Positions 8,799 to 18,405 of a stretch of DNA of 36,846 nt are shown here, piece by piece. The notes below the pieces were generated by a model that did no database searches, had not been told where the DNA came from, and worked only from the letters and a program-made list of their open reading frames with translations. The stretch covers positions 1 to 36,846 of the forward strand of contig NZ_JAOXHJ010000007.1 of the NCBI RefSeq assembly GCF_025780055.1. The letters run 5' to 3'. This stretch comes from Ureaplasma zalophigenitalium (GTDB taxonomy: Bacteria; Bacillota_I; Bacilli_A; Mycoplasmatales; Mycoplasmoidaceae). Within the stretch, counting starts at the first letter, position 1, and each line of letters starts with the position of its first letter. The translations under genes and the position numbers were made by a program.

Positions 8799-9740
8799 AT
8801 GAAATTATGCGTCAGTCCCACCAGTTTAAAAAATGCTTATGATTTAATTAATCACCAAGTTGATTACTTAATTCTTGGACATAAAAATTTTAGTATTCGA
8901 CAAAATTTTTATTTAACCAACCAGGAGTTAATAGCTCTAATTAAAGATAGACAGCAAACAAAAATCATTGTTGCTGTTAACGCTTTTTTTTATGACAATC
9001 AATTGGCTAATTTAACAGAGTATTTACGTTTTCTAAAGACTTTAGATATTGATTGTGTGATGTTTTCTGACTACGCTGTAGCCGAAATTAATTTAAGCGA
9101 AGAACTCGCATTAAATCTTATGTATAATTCTGAAACAACAGTAACTAGTTCTAAACAATTTCCATTTTTTGTTGAAAATGGAATACAAAGTGTTTTTTTA
9201 GCTCGGGAAATGTGGTTAGCAGAAGTCCGGATGATTTGTCACGATAACCCCTTAAAGGTCAATACCATGATTCAAATTAATGGTTTATTGTTTGTTATGC
9301 ATTCACGTTGAAACCTAGTTTCAAACTTTGCTGCTTATGCTAAACAATATGAAAATGTAAGTTTTGATCAGGATGCTTTTTTGGAAATTCAAGAACAATT
9401 ACGGCGTTATCCGCACATTTTAAAACAAGACGAATCGGGAACGCACATGTATAGCGGTTATGAAATTTGCTGTGTAGATATTTTGGATAAAATTCAAAAT
9501 ACTGGTGTCGATTTAGTTTGAATTAACAATTACCTACATACAGATGATGAAAGTTTAAGTATTTTTCTTTGATATCAGCAAGCTATGGAACGCTTAATCA
9601 GTAATACTTATGATGATCATTTTAAATCGCAAGCCTGAGATAGTATTAAACAAACGGCTCATAACAAAACCATTACCCATAATTTTTATGGCTCTATTAA
9701 AGATATTTTAAGTATGGAAAAAAATGATAATGAAAAATAA
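8799..9740 (+). CDS. U32 peptidase-family protein, TrhP1 (YrrN)-like
   Basis: The 313-residue product resembles the smaller member of paired U32-family proteins. In B. subtilis YrrN/YrrO (TrhP1/TrhP2) are known to be needed for 5-hydroxyuridine formation at the wobble position of tRNA; the name peptidase is historical. Visible are the barrel-type stretches MKLCVSPTSLKNAYDLI, VDYLILGHKNFS, TKIIVAVNAFFYDN and IDCVMFSDYAVAEI, and the length fits YrrN (about 309). It lacks the U32 signature, which is in the next gene. Several UGA-Trp codons (first at 9309-9311) hide the C-terminal third under the standard code. It overlaps the second U32 gene by 17 bases, so both are surely expressed together. 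Confidence 0.83.
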
Positions 9741-10950
9741 GGAATTTAATTACGAATTATTAGCTCCAGCCGGTGATTTATTTAAAGCAAAAATAGCTTT
9801 GGATTATGGAGCCGATGCTGTGTTTGTCGGAGCGAAATCTTATTCATTAAGAGCGCGGGCAAGTAATTTTGAAATCCAGCAAATCCATGAACTAATAGAT
9901 TATGCTCATGCAAGAAATAAAAAAGTTTATTTAGTCACCAATGTACTCTGCCATATGCCTCTGACTAAGAATTTTGCTTCTTTTATGAAAGAAATCATGG
10001 TTAATCCTCCTGATGGATGCATTAGTGCTGATCCTTTTATTATTGATCATTTAAAAAAACATTACAGCCAACAAACTGAAATCCATATTAGTACACAACA
10101 ATCTATTACAAACTCAAAAGCTGCTTTGTTTTTTAAGCGTAATAAGGCTACTCGAGTTGTTTTATCACGTGAAATGACGATTGATGAAATCGGTTTGCTT
10201 ATGCGCAATTTAAATAACGCTATTGAAGTCGAAGTCTTTATCCATGGGGCGGTTTGTATCGCTTATTCTGGACGATGTATGATGAGTAATAATTTTAGTT
10301 TGCGTGACGCTAACGTTGGTGGTTGTGCGCATTCATGCCGTTGATCCTACGAAATTAAAAAGCACACCTTACACACAACCCCTTCCCCTTTTTCTATGTC
10401 ATCACAAGATATGATCCAAATCAGTAATTTACAACAATTAATGGATTTAAAAATCCATTCATTTAAAATTGAAGGACGTATGAAATCTGTTCATTATATC
10501 GCAACTATTGTGCATACTTATCAAAAGGCAATGCAAGCTTATTTAAATCAAACTAATGTAGATTGAGGTCAATTAAAAATAGATTTACAAAAAGCTATGA
10601 ATCGTTTAGCTAATGTTGCCTGAATGAATGGCAATCCGGGTCATGAATTAATGTTGTATCACGATAAACAAGAAATAGTTGCCCAGTCATTTATTTTTAT
10701 TGTAACTGAGGTTTTAGGACCTAACCAATATTTAATTACCTCTAAAAATAAATTTTATTTAGAGTCTAAAATTCAAATTATTTCCGCTCATGATAAAAAC
10801 TTAAAAACAATTGAGTTGCAAGAAATTATTGATTATGAAACGAATGCTGGCCTGTATGAAGTACATACCCCAATGAAAATGTATGTCATTCGTCTTAAAA
10901 ATCCAGACCAAATCCTTTATGTGAATGATATGGCCCGAATTGATGAATAA
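9724..10950 (+). CDS. U32 peptidase-family protein, TrhP2 (YrrO)-like
   Basis: The 408-residue product carries the U32 family signature: EVFIHGAVCIAYSGRC, followed by MMSNNFSLRDANVGGCAHSC with clustered cysteines. The N terminus ELLAPAGDLFKAKIALDYG and DAVFVGAKSYSLRARASNF is the family's opening. Length agrees with YrrO (about 420). Members of this group are required for hydroxylation of U34 in tRNAs, probably with prephenate in bacteria that make it; whether a mollicute can supply that is unknown. UGA-Trp codons occur at 10342-10344 and further on. Two start codons are possible (9724 and 9730); both overlap the first U32 gene. A bidirectional terminator follows directly. Confidence 0.88.
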
Positions 10951-10976
10951 AAAAACACCATGTATCTGGTGTTTTT
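10951..10976. terminator. Bidirectional terminator, U32 pair and dut
   Basis: AAAAACACCA (10951-10960) and TGGTGTTTTT (10967-10976) form a 10-bp stem with a 6-base loop, starting directly after the TAA of the U32 gene and ending just before the dut stop of the convergent operon. Confidence 0.88.
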
Positions 10977-10982
10977 TTTATT

Positions 10983-11483
10983 CTAATATCCTGTAGCTAC
11001 GCGTTCGTAATTAATTTTGTTTTTTTTAATATAAGCTTCGCGAATTGTCTGTCAATTCAATTCTAATAAACAGCAAATGCCAAAAATATGACTTAAAACA
11101 TCTTGCATTTGGTCTTTATCATATTTTTTATTTAATTGAGATGTTGATGCGTATAAAGCAATAAACTGTTCGGTTAAGTCGGAACTGATTATTTGGGGAT
11201 TGACAAATGGTGAAACTTGCAAACGGTATGCATGAGCACAAGCAAAATGTAAAACATCTGCTAATTCATCAAGCATCTTTTCGTAATTGACTTGTTTGTT
11301 ATTTTTTCAGTATTTAAACATTTGGATTTCATTTGCTAATTCCCCTATTTCAACTAATAAAGCTAAGACACGTTGGCTTTTATAATCCACTTGGCCATTA
11401 AAATCCTTGTTTTGCGCTATCGTGTTGTCTAGTCGTTCTTGAAGAGTAAATAACTCTTGTAAATTAAATATTAAACTTTTCAT
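10983..11483 (-). CDS. Dimeric-type dUTPase
   Basis: Dimeric dUTPases hydrolyse dUTP to dUMP, keep uracil out of DNA and feed dTMP synthesis. The 166-residue product shows the all-helical family pattern: NLQELFTLQERLDNTI at the start, the metal-binding helices LLVEIGELANEIQMFKYW (ExxE) and MLDELADVLHFACAHAY (ExxD), and a C-terminal AYIKKNKINYERVATGY like the family's KKNxxNYERQxxGY. Two UGA-Trp codons (11052-11054 and 11307-11309) cut it under the standard code. Its start overlaps the end of tkt by 13 bases. It ends the HPr-like - tkt - dut operon. Confidence 0.9.
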
Positions 11484-13447
11484 TTTAACAACTCAGCTAC
11501 CACATGTTCGACACTAAAACCTTTTTCACGCATTAATTCTACTCCATCCATACTCCGACCATATCCTGATGATTGGATAAATTGAAAATGTTTAAAACCA
11601 TAACCAAGGCGGTAGTAATTAGCATCATTACTAGCTTCAATAGCCAATAAACCATGTTTATTATCTAAAAGGTTGTGGATTACAGATGTTTCTTGTTGCA
11701 TGAAAGTATTAAGATTCAAGCAAGAAACAACCTTGACTTTTGTTTGGTGCTTTTCAAAAAGTTCTTGTGCAGCCATTGCAGCTAAGCTAACTTCAGATCC
11801 AGAAGCCACAATAGTGAAATCGTTGCCGTTTTTAAAGCTGAATTCGTTTTCAATAACATATGCACCATATTGCATATTAGCTGGTTGCACGGTATTAATT
11901 GCTTTTAAATTTTGGCGCGAAGTAACTAAAACATTGTTTGTTGTTTTTTGTTTGAACGCTTGGACTAAAGCATATTTTGTTTCATATAAATCTGCTGGGC
12001 GTCAAACAGATGTATTGGGAATAGCACGTAGCATAGTTAATTGATCTACTGGTTGGTGTGTTGGACCATCTGCACCAACTGCATATGAATCGTGCGAAAA
12101 GACATATAACCCTGGTAGCTCGGCAAGCGATCCCAATCGAATTGCTGGTTTCATATAATCACTAAAAGCCAAAAACGTTCCTGTCATAGCCCTTAAACCA
12201 CCATGATATAAAACACCATTCATAATGGTCCCCATGGCAAATTCACGAATCCCCATTTGGACATATGGAGAAAGTGTTTGGTTGTCATTAAGATTAGAAT
12301 GCAAATAACGGACGTTAGTTGATTTACCTGTATCTGCACTTAAAATTAAACAAGAGTTAAAATTTCGTTCTTCTAATTGTTTTAAGAAAGCTTTGAAATA
12401 ATTACGTGTTGCCTGATTATGATCGCTAATTTGGGAAATATCTAACATTTGCTCTAAATCTTCAAACTCATGTTTTAAATAACATTTTAATCGTTTAACA
12501 TCCTCGGGGAACTTCGTTTCATAACATTGTAATAATTTTTGTCATTCCATGTAAGCAGAATTACCTCGCACCACAATGTTGAAATTAAAATGTTCATAAA
12601 TTTCTTCTTCGAAATTAAAGTTATCTCATTTTAAATGGAAATATTTATTAAATTTCGCAAATTCTTCGTCATTAACACTTGCAGCATGGGCGTCTGCTGA
12701 CGCTTGTGAACTTAAACCTTCACCAATCACCGTTTTCACTTCAATAAAAGTTGGCTTATCATTATTTTTAGCTCGTGCTTGTTGAATCATCAAAGAAATG
12801 TTTTCAGGATTATTATCGCAGGTTAGATAATTTCATCCCATTGATTGCATTCGTAATTCTAAATTTTCGTTAAACACAGCTGAGACAGGTGTATCTAATT
12901 GGTAATCATTAGAGTCATGAAGCATAATCAATTTGTTAAGTTTTAAACGACCAGCTAAGCTCATCGCCTCATAACAAACACCTTCTTGTAAATCACCATC
13001 ACCAACTACAACATACGTATAATGATTAAATAACTCTTTTAAATTACTAAACATTTTATTTAAATATGATTCAGCCAAAGCCATCCCAACAGCATTACCT
13101 ACTCCTTGACCTAAAGGGCCGGTACTAGCATCAATGAAATTATTTTCTAAAACTTCTGGATGACCAGGTGTTAATGCACTGTCTTGGCGAAAACGTTTCA
13201 TTGCTTCCATAGGAATTAAAGAAGCAAAGTGGAGTGCGGGGTATAAACTCATACTCCCGTGACCTGCTGATAAAACTAAACGATCTCGATTAATTCACTT
13301 TGGTTCAACAGATGAAATGTTAATAAATGTCTTATATAAAGTATAGATAATGGGGGCAGCTGAAATACTCATTCCAATGTGCCCTTGATTAGCGTGTTTA
13401 ACACATTGTAATGCTAAAGAACGCATTGCATTAACATATCGATTCAT
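11471..13447 (-). CDS. tkt: Transketolase
   Basis: Transketolase moves two-carbon ketol units between sugar phosphates with thiamine diphosphate, linking glycolysis and ribose-5-phosphate supply. The 658-residue product has the full set of motifs: NQGHIGMSISAAPI, LSAGHGSMSLYP, TGPLGQGVGNAVGMA, the TPP motif GDGDLQEG, GADGPTHQPVDQLTMLRAIPN in the pyrimidine domain, and VASGSEVSLA in the C-terminal domain. Multiple UGA-Trp codons (for example at 12830-12832 and 12002-12004) break it into pieces under the standard code. GGGAG lies eight bases before the ATG. It starts 12 bases after the HPr-like gene and overlaps dut by 13 bases (ending WKV-TAA). Confidence 0.96.
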
Positions 13448-13459
13448 TTTATTTACTCC

Positions 13460-13723
13460 CTAAATAACTTCATATCTTTCTAAAATTTCATGAATTCTTT
13501 GAATCGCCTCATGCTCATCATCGCCATTTGCAACAAATTCAACGGCCGTGTTTTCCACAATACCTAATGCCATAATGTTAATAATTGATTTACCATCCGC
13601 CTTCATATTATTGGCGTGTACTTTAATTGATGAAGAAAAATCACATGTTTGGTTCACTAATGAACTAATACATTTAATAAAATCTTCAACTTTTGCTTTG
13701 ATAATATATTTACGTCTAACCAT
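13460..13723 (-). CDS. HPr-like protein lacking the catalytic histidine (Crh-like)
   Basis: The 87-residue product aligns without gaps to Bacillus HPr: KYIIKAKVEDFIKCISSLVN, then KADGKSIINIMALGIVENT and HEAIQRIHEIL. In normal HPr His15 lies in IHARPA and accepts phosphate from enzyme I; here those positions read DFIKCI, so residue 15 is Phe, Arg17 is Lys and Pro18 is Cys. Ser46, the target of HPr kinase, is kept in the motif KSIINIMALG. A protein like this cannot carry PTS phosphate at His15 but could still be a regulator, like B. subtilis Crh (Gln15, Ser46). It is the first gene of an operon with transketolase and dUTPase, suggesting a link to carbon metabolism. AAGAGG precedes the ATG. Functional role is inference. 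Confidence 0.85.
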   Translation of the reverse strand: MVRRKYIIKAKVEDFIKCISSLVNQTCDFSSSIKVHANNMKADGKSIINIMALGIVENTAVEFVANGDDEHEAIQRIHEILERYEVI

Positions 13724-13750
13724 AATAACCTCTTAACACATAATATATTT

Positions 13751-13756
13751 ATTATA
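13751..13756 (-). promoter_or_regulatory. -10 box of the HPr-like/tkt/dut operon
   Basis: TATAAT on the minus strand, about 27 bases upstream of the HPr-like ATG. No clear -35 hexamer lies at the expected distance. Confidence 0.55.
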
Positions 13757-13801
13757 ACATTCAACAATTTCAAAAAACACATATAAAGGTTTTAAAGCAA
13801 C

Positions 13802-13835
13802 AAAAAAATCACCCCTAAACAAGGGTGATTTTTTT
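13802..13835 (-). terminator. Terminator after tRNA-Ser
   Basis: AAAAAAATCACCC and GGGTGATTTTTTT form a perfect 13-bp stem with an 8-base loop, located 22 bases after the tRNA 3' end in its direction. The flanking A/T runs make it usable on both strands. Confidence 0.9.
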
Positions 13836-13857
13836 ATAAATCTGTTGTTTGTTTTAA

Positions 13858-13946
13858 TGGCGGAAGCAGTGGGATTCGAACCCACGCGCCGCAGAACGAC
13901 CTAACACCTTAGCAGGGTGCCCTCTTAACCACTTGAGTATGCTTCC
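13858..13946 (-). tRNA. tRNA-Ser (anticodon GCU), CCA encoded
   Basis: Acceptor arm GGAAGCA (13946-13940) pairs with TGCTTCC, discriminator G at 13861, and CCA is encoded at 13860-13858. The anticodon arm is CACC-CTGCTAA-GGTG, giving anticodon GCT, which reads AGC/AGU serine codons. A long variable arm (TTAGGTCGTTCTGCGGC region) typical of serine tRNAs and the T arm GTGGGTTCGAATCCCAC are present. It has its own promoter and is followed by a strong terminator. Confidence 0.96.
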
Positions 13947-13965
13947 AAAATTTATAACTTATATT

Positions 13966-13994
13966 ATTATAAATTAATCGCCTTAAAAAAGCAA
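13966..13994 (-). promoter_or_regulatory. tRNA-Ser promoter
   Basis: TATAAT (13971-13966) with TTGCTT 17 bases upstream (13994-13989) on the minus strand, in the 64-base gap between trxA and the tRNA. Start would be about 12 bases before the mature tRNA. Confidence 0.7.
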
Positions 13995-14010
13995 ACAGAT
14001 AGTTAATAAA

Positions 14011-14334
14011 CTATTTTAATTTGTTTAATTTAGTTAATAAAGTGTTGATATCCATAAAACCGACTTTATTTTCTACAATTTCTTTGTTTTTAACAAAGAA
14101 AGAAGAAGGGATTGATGAAACACCGTATTGACTAGCTAAATCGTTAAATTGATCAACATCAATTTTCACAATATTATATTCGTCAGCATGCATTTCATCT
14201 AAACGTTCGATTTCTTTAGCTAACATACGGCAAGGTGGGCATCATGTAGCTGAGAAAACTAATAACAATGGTTTTTCTTCACTAGTTGCTAATAAAGTTT
14301 CTAAATTATCTTCTTTATTTAATATTTTTAACAT
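14011..14334 (-). CDS. trxA: Thioredoxin (CPPC active site)
   Basis: Thioredoxin reduces protein disulfides using thioredoxin reductase. The 107-residue product has the fold's markers: LLLVFSATWCPPCRMLAKEIERL with the active site at residues 32-35, VKIDVDQFNDLASQYGVSSIPSSFFVKN with the cis-Pro after Ile, and a C-terminal helix. The active-site dipeptide is Pro-Pro (CPPC) instead of the usual Gly-Pro (CGPC), which changes redox potential in engineered and natural variants. A UGA codon encodes the Trp before the first cysteine. AGAGGT lies just upstream. It starts 11 bases after topA. Confidence 0.93.
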
Positions 14335-14345
14335 ATTTTACCTCT

Positions 14346-16367
14346 TTATTTTTCTTCTTTTTTTACTTCGTAATTACGGATGTATTTACATTTAGGGAAA
14401 TTATTACAACCGATAAACGGCTTGCCTGTTCTGTGTGCAACCCGTTTCACTAATGAATTATTATGACATTCTGGACATTCTTCATCAATAATTTCAGGTG
14501 CATTTTTTTGTTCAATGTATTTACATGTAGGAAAATTAGAGCAACCAATAAAATCTTTACGATATTTCTTAGCTGTTTTGATTACTAAATCAGATTGACA
14601 GACAGGACATTGATTACCTGTTTTTTCATCTTCCACTTTATCTATAATTTTATACGCATTTTGAACATTTTCAGTAAATTTAGGAATAAAGTCAAATAGT
14701 GGTTTTTTTCATTCTAATTTACCTAAGGCAATTTCATCTAATGTTTCTTCCATATTTGATGTAAAGGAAATTGAAATCACTTCGGGGAAAGCTTTGGTTA
14801 ATTCGGCAATCACCAGCATTCCCAAGTCAGTTGGGATTAATTTGTTTTTATCTTTTTGTACATACCCACGTTTCAACCCAACATTTACCATAGATACATA
14901 AGTTGATGGACGCCCCACCCCAGCTTTTTTTAAAGCATTAATCAACGACGCTTCTGTATAGTATGGAGGTGGTAGTGTTTCTTTACTAACAATCTGCATT
15001 TCTTTTTTAGTAAATTGATCATCGACTTTTAATGGCATTAACTCCCTGGGGATTTCATTTCTCATTGGCGTATAAAAATTTAATTTTCAATATCCTAAAG
15101 TGTGGATACTACGAATCGCTGAATGAAACGTGTGACCGTTATTGTCAAACAGAATTTCTTGACGGACAAATGATGGCGGATTCATTAAAGAAGCTAATGT
15201 TCTTGTTCAAATTAAATTATATAATTTATAAACATCACTTGGCACATGCTCTTTAATCATTTCGGGAGTTACAAAAATATTTACAGGGCGAATAGCCTCG
15301 TGAGCATCCTGCGTATTTTGTGTTTGTTTTGCTTTTTTATAATTAGCTTGCGTATTGATATCATCAGAGTCAAAATATTCACTAATATAACTCTGCGCCT
15401 GTGCTACAAATTCATCACTTAAGCGTTCGCTATCGGTTCTTGGATAAGTAATTAATGCTTGAAATTCTTGATTAATTTCTAAACCCTCAAACATAGTTTG
15501 AGCCACTTTTGTAATTTTAGATGCTGTTCATCCTAAGTTATTAGCTGCGTACTGTAAAAGCTTATCGGTTGTTAACGCTAATAAGCGCTCACCGTTATTG
15601 ATTTTTGGTTTTGAAAGTTCAATGATAGTAAAAATATCTGATAAATCATCAAATACTTTCTGAGCATCTTGTTGTGTCAGAAAACGAACAACATTTGTTT
15701 CTTCGGGTTTATATAAATCCAGGTTGTATTTAATTTTTAATAAATTTAGTTCTAAATTGTTTTCTAAAACTGTTTTGATTTCAAATCAATCTTCTTTAAT
15801 AAAATTTCGTCGTTCTAATTCACGCTGCACAACAAATAATAGGGCAATTGATTGGACACGCCCTGCTGATTGAGCTTTTAATTTAGCTCGCGTTAATGAC
15901 GATAGTTTAAACCCTACAAAACGGTCGATAATTTGACGAGCAAATTGTGAATTAACTAAATGCAAGTCAATTTCTGACTTATTTTCTATCGCGTTGATAA
16001 TCGCTTTTTTAGTCACTTCATTAAACGTAATTCGTTTTGATTTACTCTGACAATCTTTATCTAACAAATCAAAAACATGTCAACTTATAGCCTCCCCTTC
16101 GCGATCCGGGTCGGTTGCTAGATAAACATTATCAGCTAAGTTAGCATAACGTTTAATCTCTTGCATAATTTGTTGTTTTGATTGTTTCGTCTTACCGAGT
16201 GTGTCGATAAATTGTCAACGCATTTCCAATGTTTCTAAATTAAACCCAAAGCCTTTGGTGGACAATTCACGGATGTGACCTCCTGTGGCCACTACCTTAT
16301 AATTTTCACCAAGATAAGATTCAATTGATTTACACTTATTGGGTGATTCAACGATTACTAAATTCAT
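14346..16367 (-). CDS. topA: DNA topoisomerase I
   Basis: TopA relaxes negative supercoils through a 5'-phosphotyrosine intermediate. The 673-residue product begins MNLVIVESPNKCKSIESYLG (TOPRIM), with VYLATDPDREGEAISWHV carrying the TOPRIM acidic triad, then SAGRVQSIALLFVVQRELE, the catalytic Tyr308 in LITYPRTDSERLS, DAHEAIRPVN and GVGRPSTYVSMV. At the C terminus two four-cysteine zinc ribbons are visible (CPVC...GCSNFPTC and CPEC...GCNNFPKC), so the DNA-binding tail is complete. At least six UGA-Trp codons break the frame under the standard code. GGAGGT lies before the ATG. It sits between rbgA (22 bases) and trxA (11 bases). Confidence 0.97.
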
Positions 16368-16389
16368 TTCTACCTCCATCACGTTTTAA

Positions 16390-17217
16390 TTAAAGAATAT
16401 CATAATTCACCCTGCATATCTTTTGATTTGCAAAATGCTCATACAATAGATTATAAGCACGGGTATAATCAAATTCTTTTTGCGCCATGTAAAACTGATA
16501 CGTGGCACAGATATGATCAACAAAAGCGTGAAAGTCCATTGGTTGATCTAATTTATAGAAGTTTTTTAGCATATCTCAGTGGTGTTTAACATAATGCTCA
16601 TATACATAACTTAGCGGATACATTAAGTCCACAACTTCTTTTCTTATGCAATTAATCATAATCAATTTATAAGCATCATTTTCATTTTCGATATTTTTAA
16701 TAAATATACCCGGTGTGTCAATTAATTTGAAATGTTGGTTAATTGATTTTGTGGCCTGGGTTTTAGTAACCCCGGGTCGGTTTTCTGTTTTTAACTGATT
16801 TTTCTTTGCTAAAAAATTGATTAGGGAAGATTTGCCAATATTGGGTAAACCAACAACCATTCCCGTGAATTCAGGATTAATTAAACCCTTGCGTTTTAGT
16901 TTTTCCATACTAGCAGTAAACATATTATATAAGTGATTAATGATAGTTTCACGAAATTGTTTGTTTTTTAAGTTACCGATTAAATAATTTTCATCACTAA
17001 TAATATTGCTAGCCAAATCACTTTTAAGAACTATATTAATTAATGGCTTACCATTAATTCATGTTTGTAAATCTGGATTAGCTGATGTTTTAATTGCTCG
17101 CGCATCAAGAACTTGGATGAAAAAATCAATTTGTTTTATCTTGTTTTTGATTTCATCTGTGGCCTTTTTCATATGCCCAGGGAATCAGTTAATTTTATTT
17201 GGATTAATTAGAGCCAT
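16390..17217 (-). CDS. rbgA: Ribosome biogenesis GTPase RbgA (YlqF)
   Basis: RbgA is a circularly permuted GTPase that acts late in 50S subunit assembly. The 275-residue product starts MALINPNKINWFPGHMKKAT, the YlqF hallmark, followed by the permuted G motifs: G4-like LKSDL near residue 65, the P-loop GLPNIGKSSLINFL, G2 PGVTKTQ and G3 DTPGIF. The C-terminal ANTAR-like helical domain follows. UGA-Trp codons occur in the N-terminal WFPGHM stretch and near the end. Its start overlaps the upstream membrane-protein gene by 14 bases; topA follows 22 bases later. Confidence 0.95.
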
Positions 17218-17674
17218 GTGCTTCCTTTAACATTAAGTTATAAAAATATGTCGCGTCATATTTTTGATGACTACGGTAATATTTTAAAAAACGCTGAAAG
17301 AAAAAAACAAAATATTTTTGGTTTTTGACTGGTTTTTGCCTGCGTAAATAATTTTTTACTACTTTGTTTAGAATGAAGTTGATTAAAGTGTTGGCGCGTG
17401 CAATCATGATTAGAGGAACCAAACAAATTAAAAAGGCGATTAGCATAATACAACATCCGGTGATATAAGCAGGGTAATTAAACAAGCTTTTTTTTGCGCT
17501 ATAAATGCTATTATAAGCGTGGTTTAAAATTAAAATCAAAAATCATATTCCAATAATCAAAAATAAACCCATAAGAACTAACAAGAGAATAACTAAAAAT
17601 TTATTCTTATAAAAAATACGGTTGGTTAAATAAACTTTGAATTTTTCAAAAATTAAAAAATCTTCTGAGCTCAT
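17204..17674 (-). CDS. Two-helix membrane protein, unknown function
   Basis: The 156-residue product has two strongly hydrophobic segments (about residues 25-50, with IGIWFLILILN, and 70-92, with CCIMLIAFLICLVPLIMI) and basic, aromatic flanks. The C-terminal third is Lys/Tyr/Phe-rich, cytoplasmic by the positive-inside rule. No family recognised. A UGA at 17543-17545 encodes Trp. It begins two bases after the tdk stop (TAA-TT-ATG) and overlaps rbgA by 14 bases, so it is expressed with them; its function need not be related. Confidence 0.8.
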
Positions 17675-17676
17675 AA

Positions 17677-18330
17677 TTAAGCCTTTACATATTCAATAAA
17701 TTTCTTACTTAGTTCTGACCGATATGGTCGACCGGGCACTTTATGGTGGTGACGACAAACTGCTATGTATGATTCTTTACAGCCGATCAAAATTAAATCA
17801 TCATCATAACGCGCTGGTTTGTCATCAATCACACGTAAGGAGTAAGCAGCTTCGCTTCCACATACATGACAAATGGCTGTGAGTTTTGTTACATAATCAG
17901 CTGCAATCGATAAGTCATTCATACACCCAAAGGTTTCACCTTTAAAATCCTTATCTAACCCCGAAACAATGACTACATATTTGTTTTCAGCTAGAATATT
18001 ACACACTTCAACTAAATTAGCATTAAAAAACTGCGCTTCATCAATACCGATTACGCTAATATTCTTTTCTTTGTTTTCTGGACGCATTAAATAATCCAGA
18101 ATTTCCTCGGGTTCATTGATTTCGATAGAAGGTAATTTAGTTCCATTACGAGATACAACCAATAAATTTTGGCGAGTATCTAGCTTGGGTTTAAAAACAA
18201 CATATTGCACATCCGCATATTCTAGACGCGCAATCCGACGAATTAACTCCGCTGTTTTCCCTGCAAACATCGGGCCCATAATTAATTCAATTCAACCTAA
18301 ACGTTTACTAAAGGCATTTTTTTTAGCCAT
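17677..18330 (-). CDS. tdk: Thymidine kinase (type II)
   Basis: Tdk phosphorylates thymidine, a key salvage step in organisms without full pyrimidine synthesis. The 217-residue product has the P-loop GPMFAGKT at residues 19-26, the Walker-B-like VIGIDEAQFF with the catalytic Glu, VSGLDKDFKGETFG, and the zinc site made by CHVCG and CRHHH. These are the markers of the TK1-like type II family. A UGA-Trp codon in the N-terminal RLGWIEL hides the true start under the standard code. GGAGGAG stands before the ATG. First gene of the tdk - membrane protein - rbgA - topA - trxA run. Confidence 0.96.
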
Positions 18331-18359
18331 ACAATCTCCTCCGTTAATACATAAAGCAT

Positions 18360-18365
18360 ATTATA
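18360..18365 (-). promoter_or_regulatory. -10 box upstream of tdk
   Basis: TATAAT on the minus strand about 30 bases before the tdk ATG, inside a run of alternating A and T. At 17 bases distance only TTAATT is present as a -35, inside the ychF terminator. This is the only promoter-like site before the tdk operon. Confidence 0.55.
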
Positions 18366-18378
18366 ATATATAAAATAA

Positions 18379-18405
18379 AAAAATTAACCGAATAGATTAA
18401 TTTTT
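18379..18405 (-). terminator. Terminator of the ten-gene rpmH-ychF run
   Basis: In the minus-strand RNA AAAAATTAATC (18405-18395) pairs with GGTTAATTTTT (18389-18379), 11 bp including one G-U, loop of five, then more U. It overlaps the ychF stop codon, so transcription of the long operon ends right at its last gene. Confidence 0.75.

Noticed and set aside
11471-13447. Transketolase as a frameshifted pseudogene
   Set aside because: All apparent breaks are in-frame UGA codons; with UGA as Trp the gene is one open frame of normal length.
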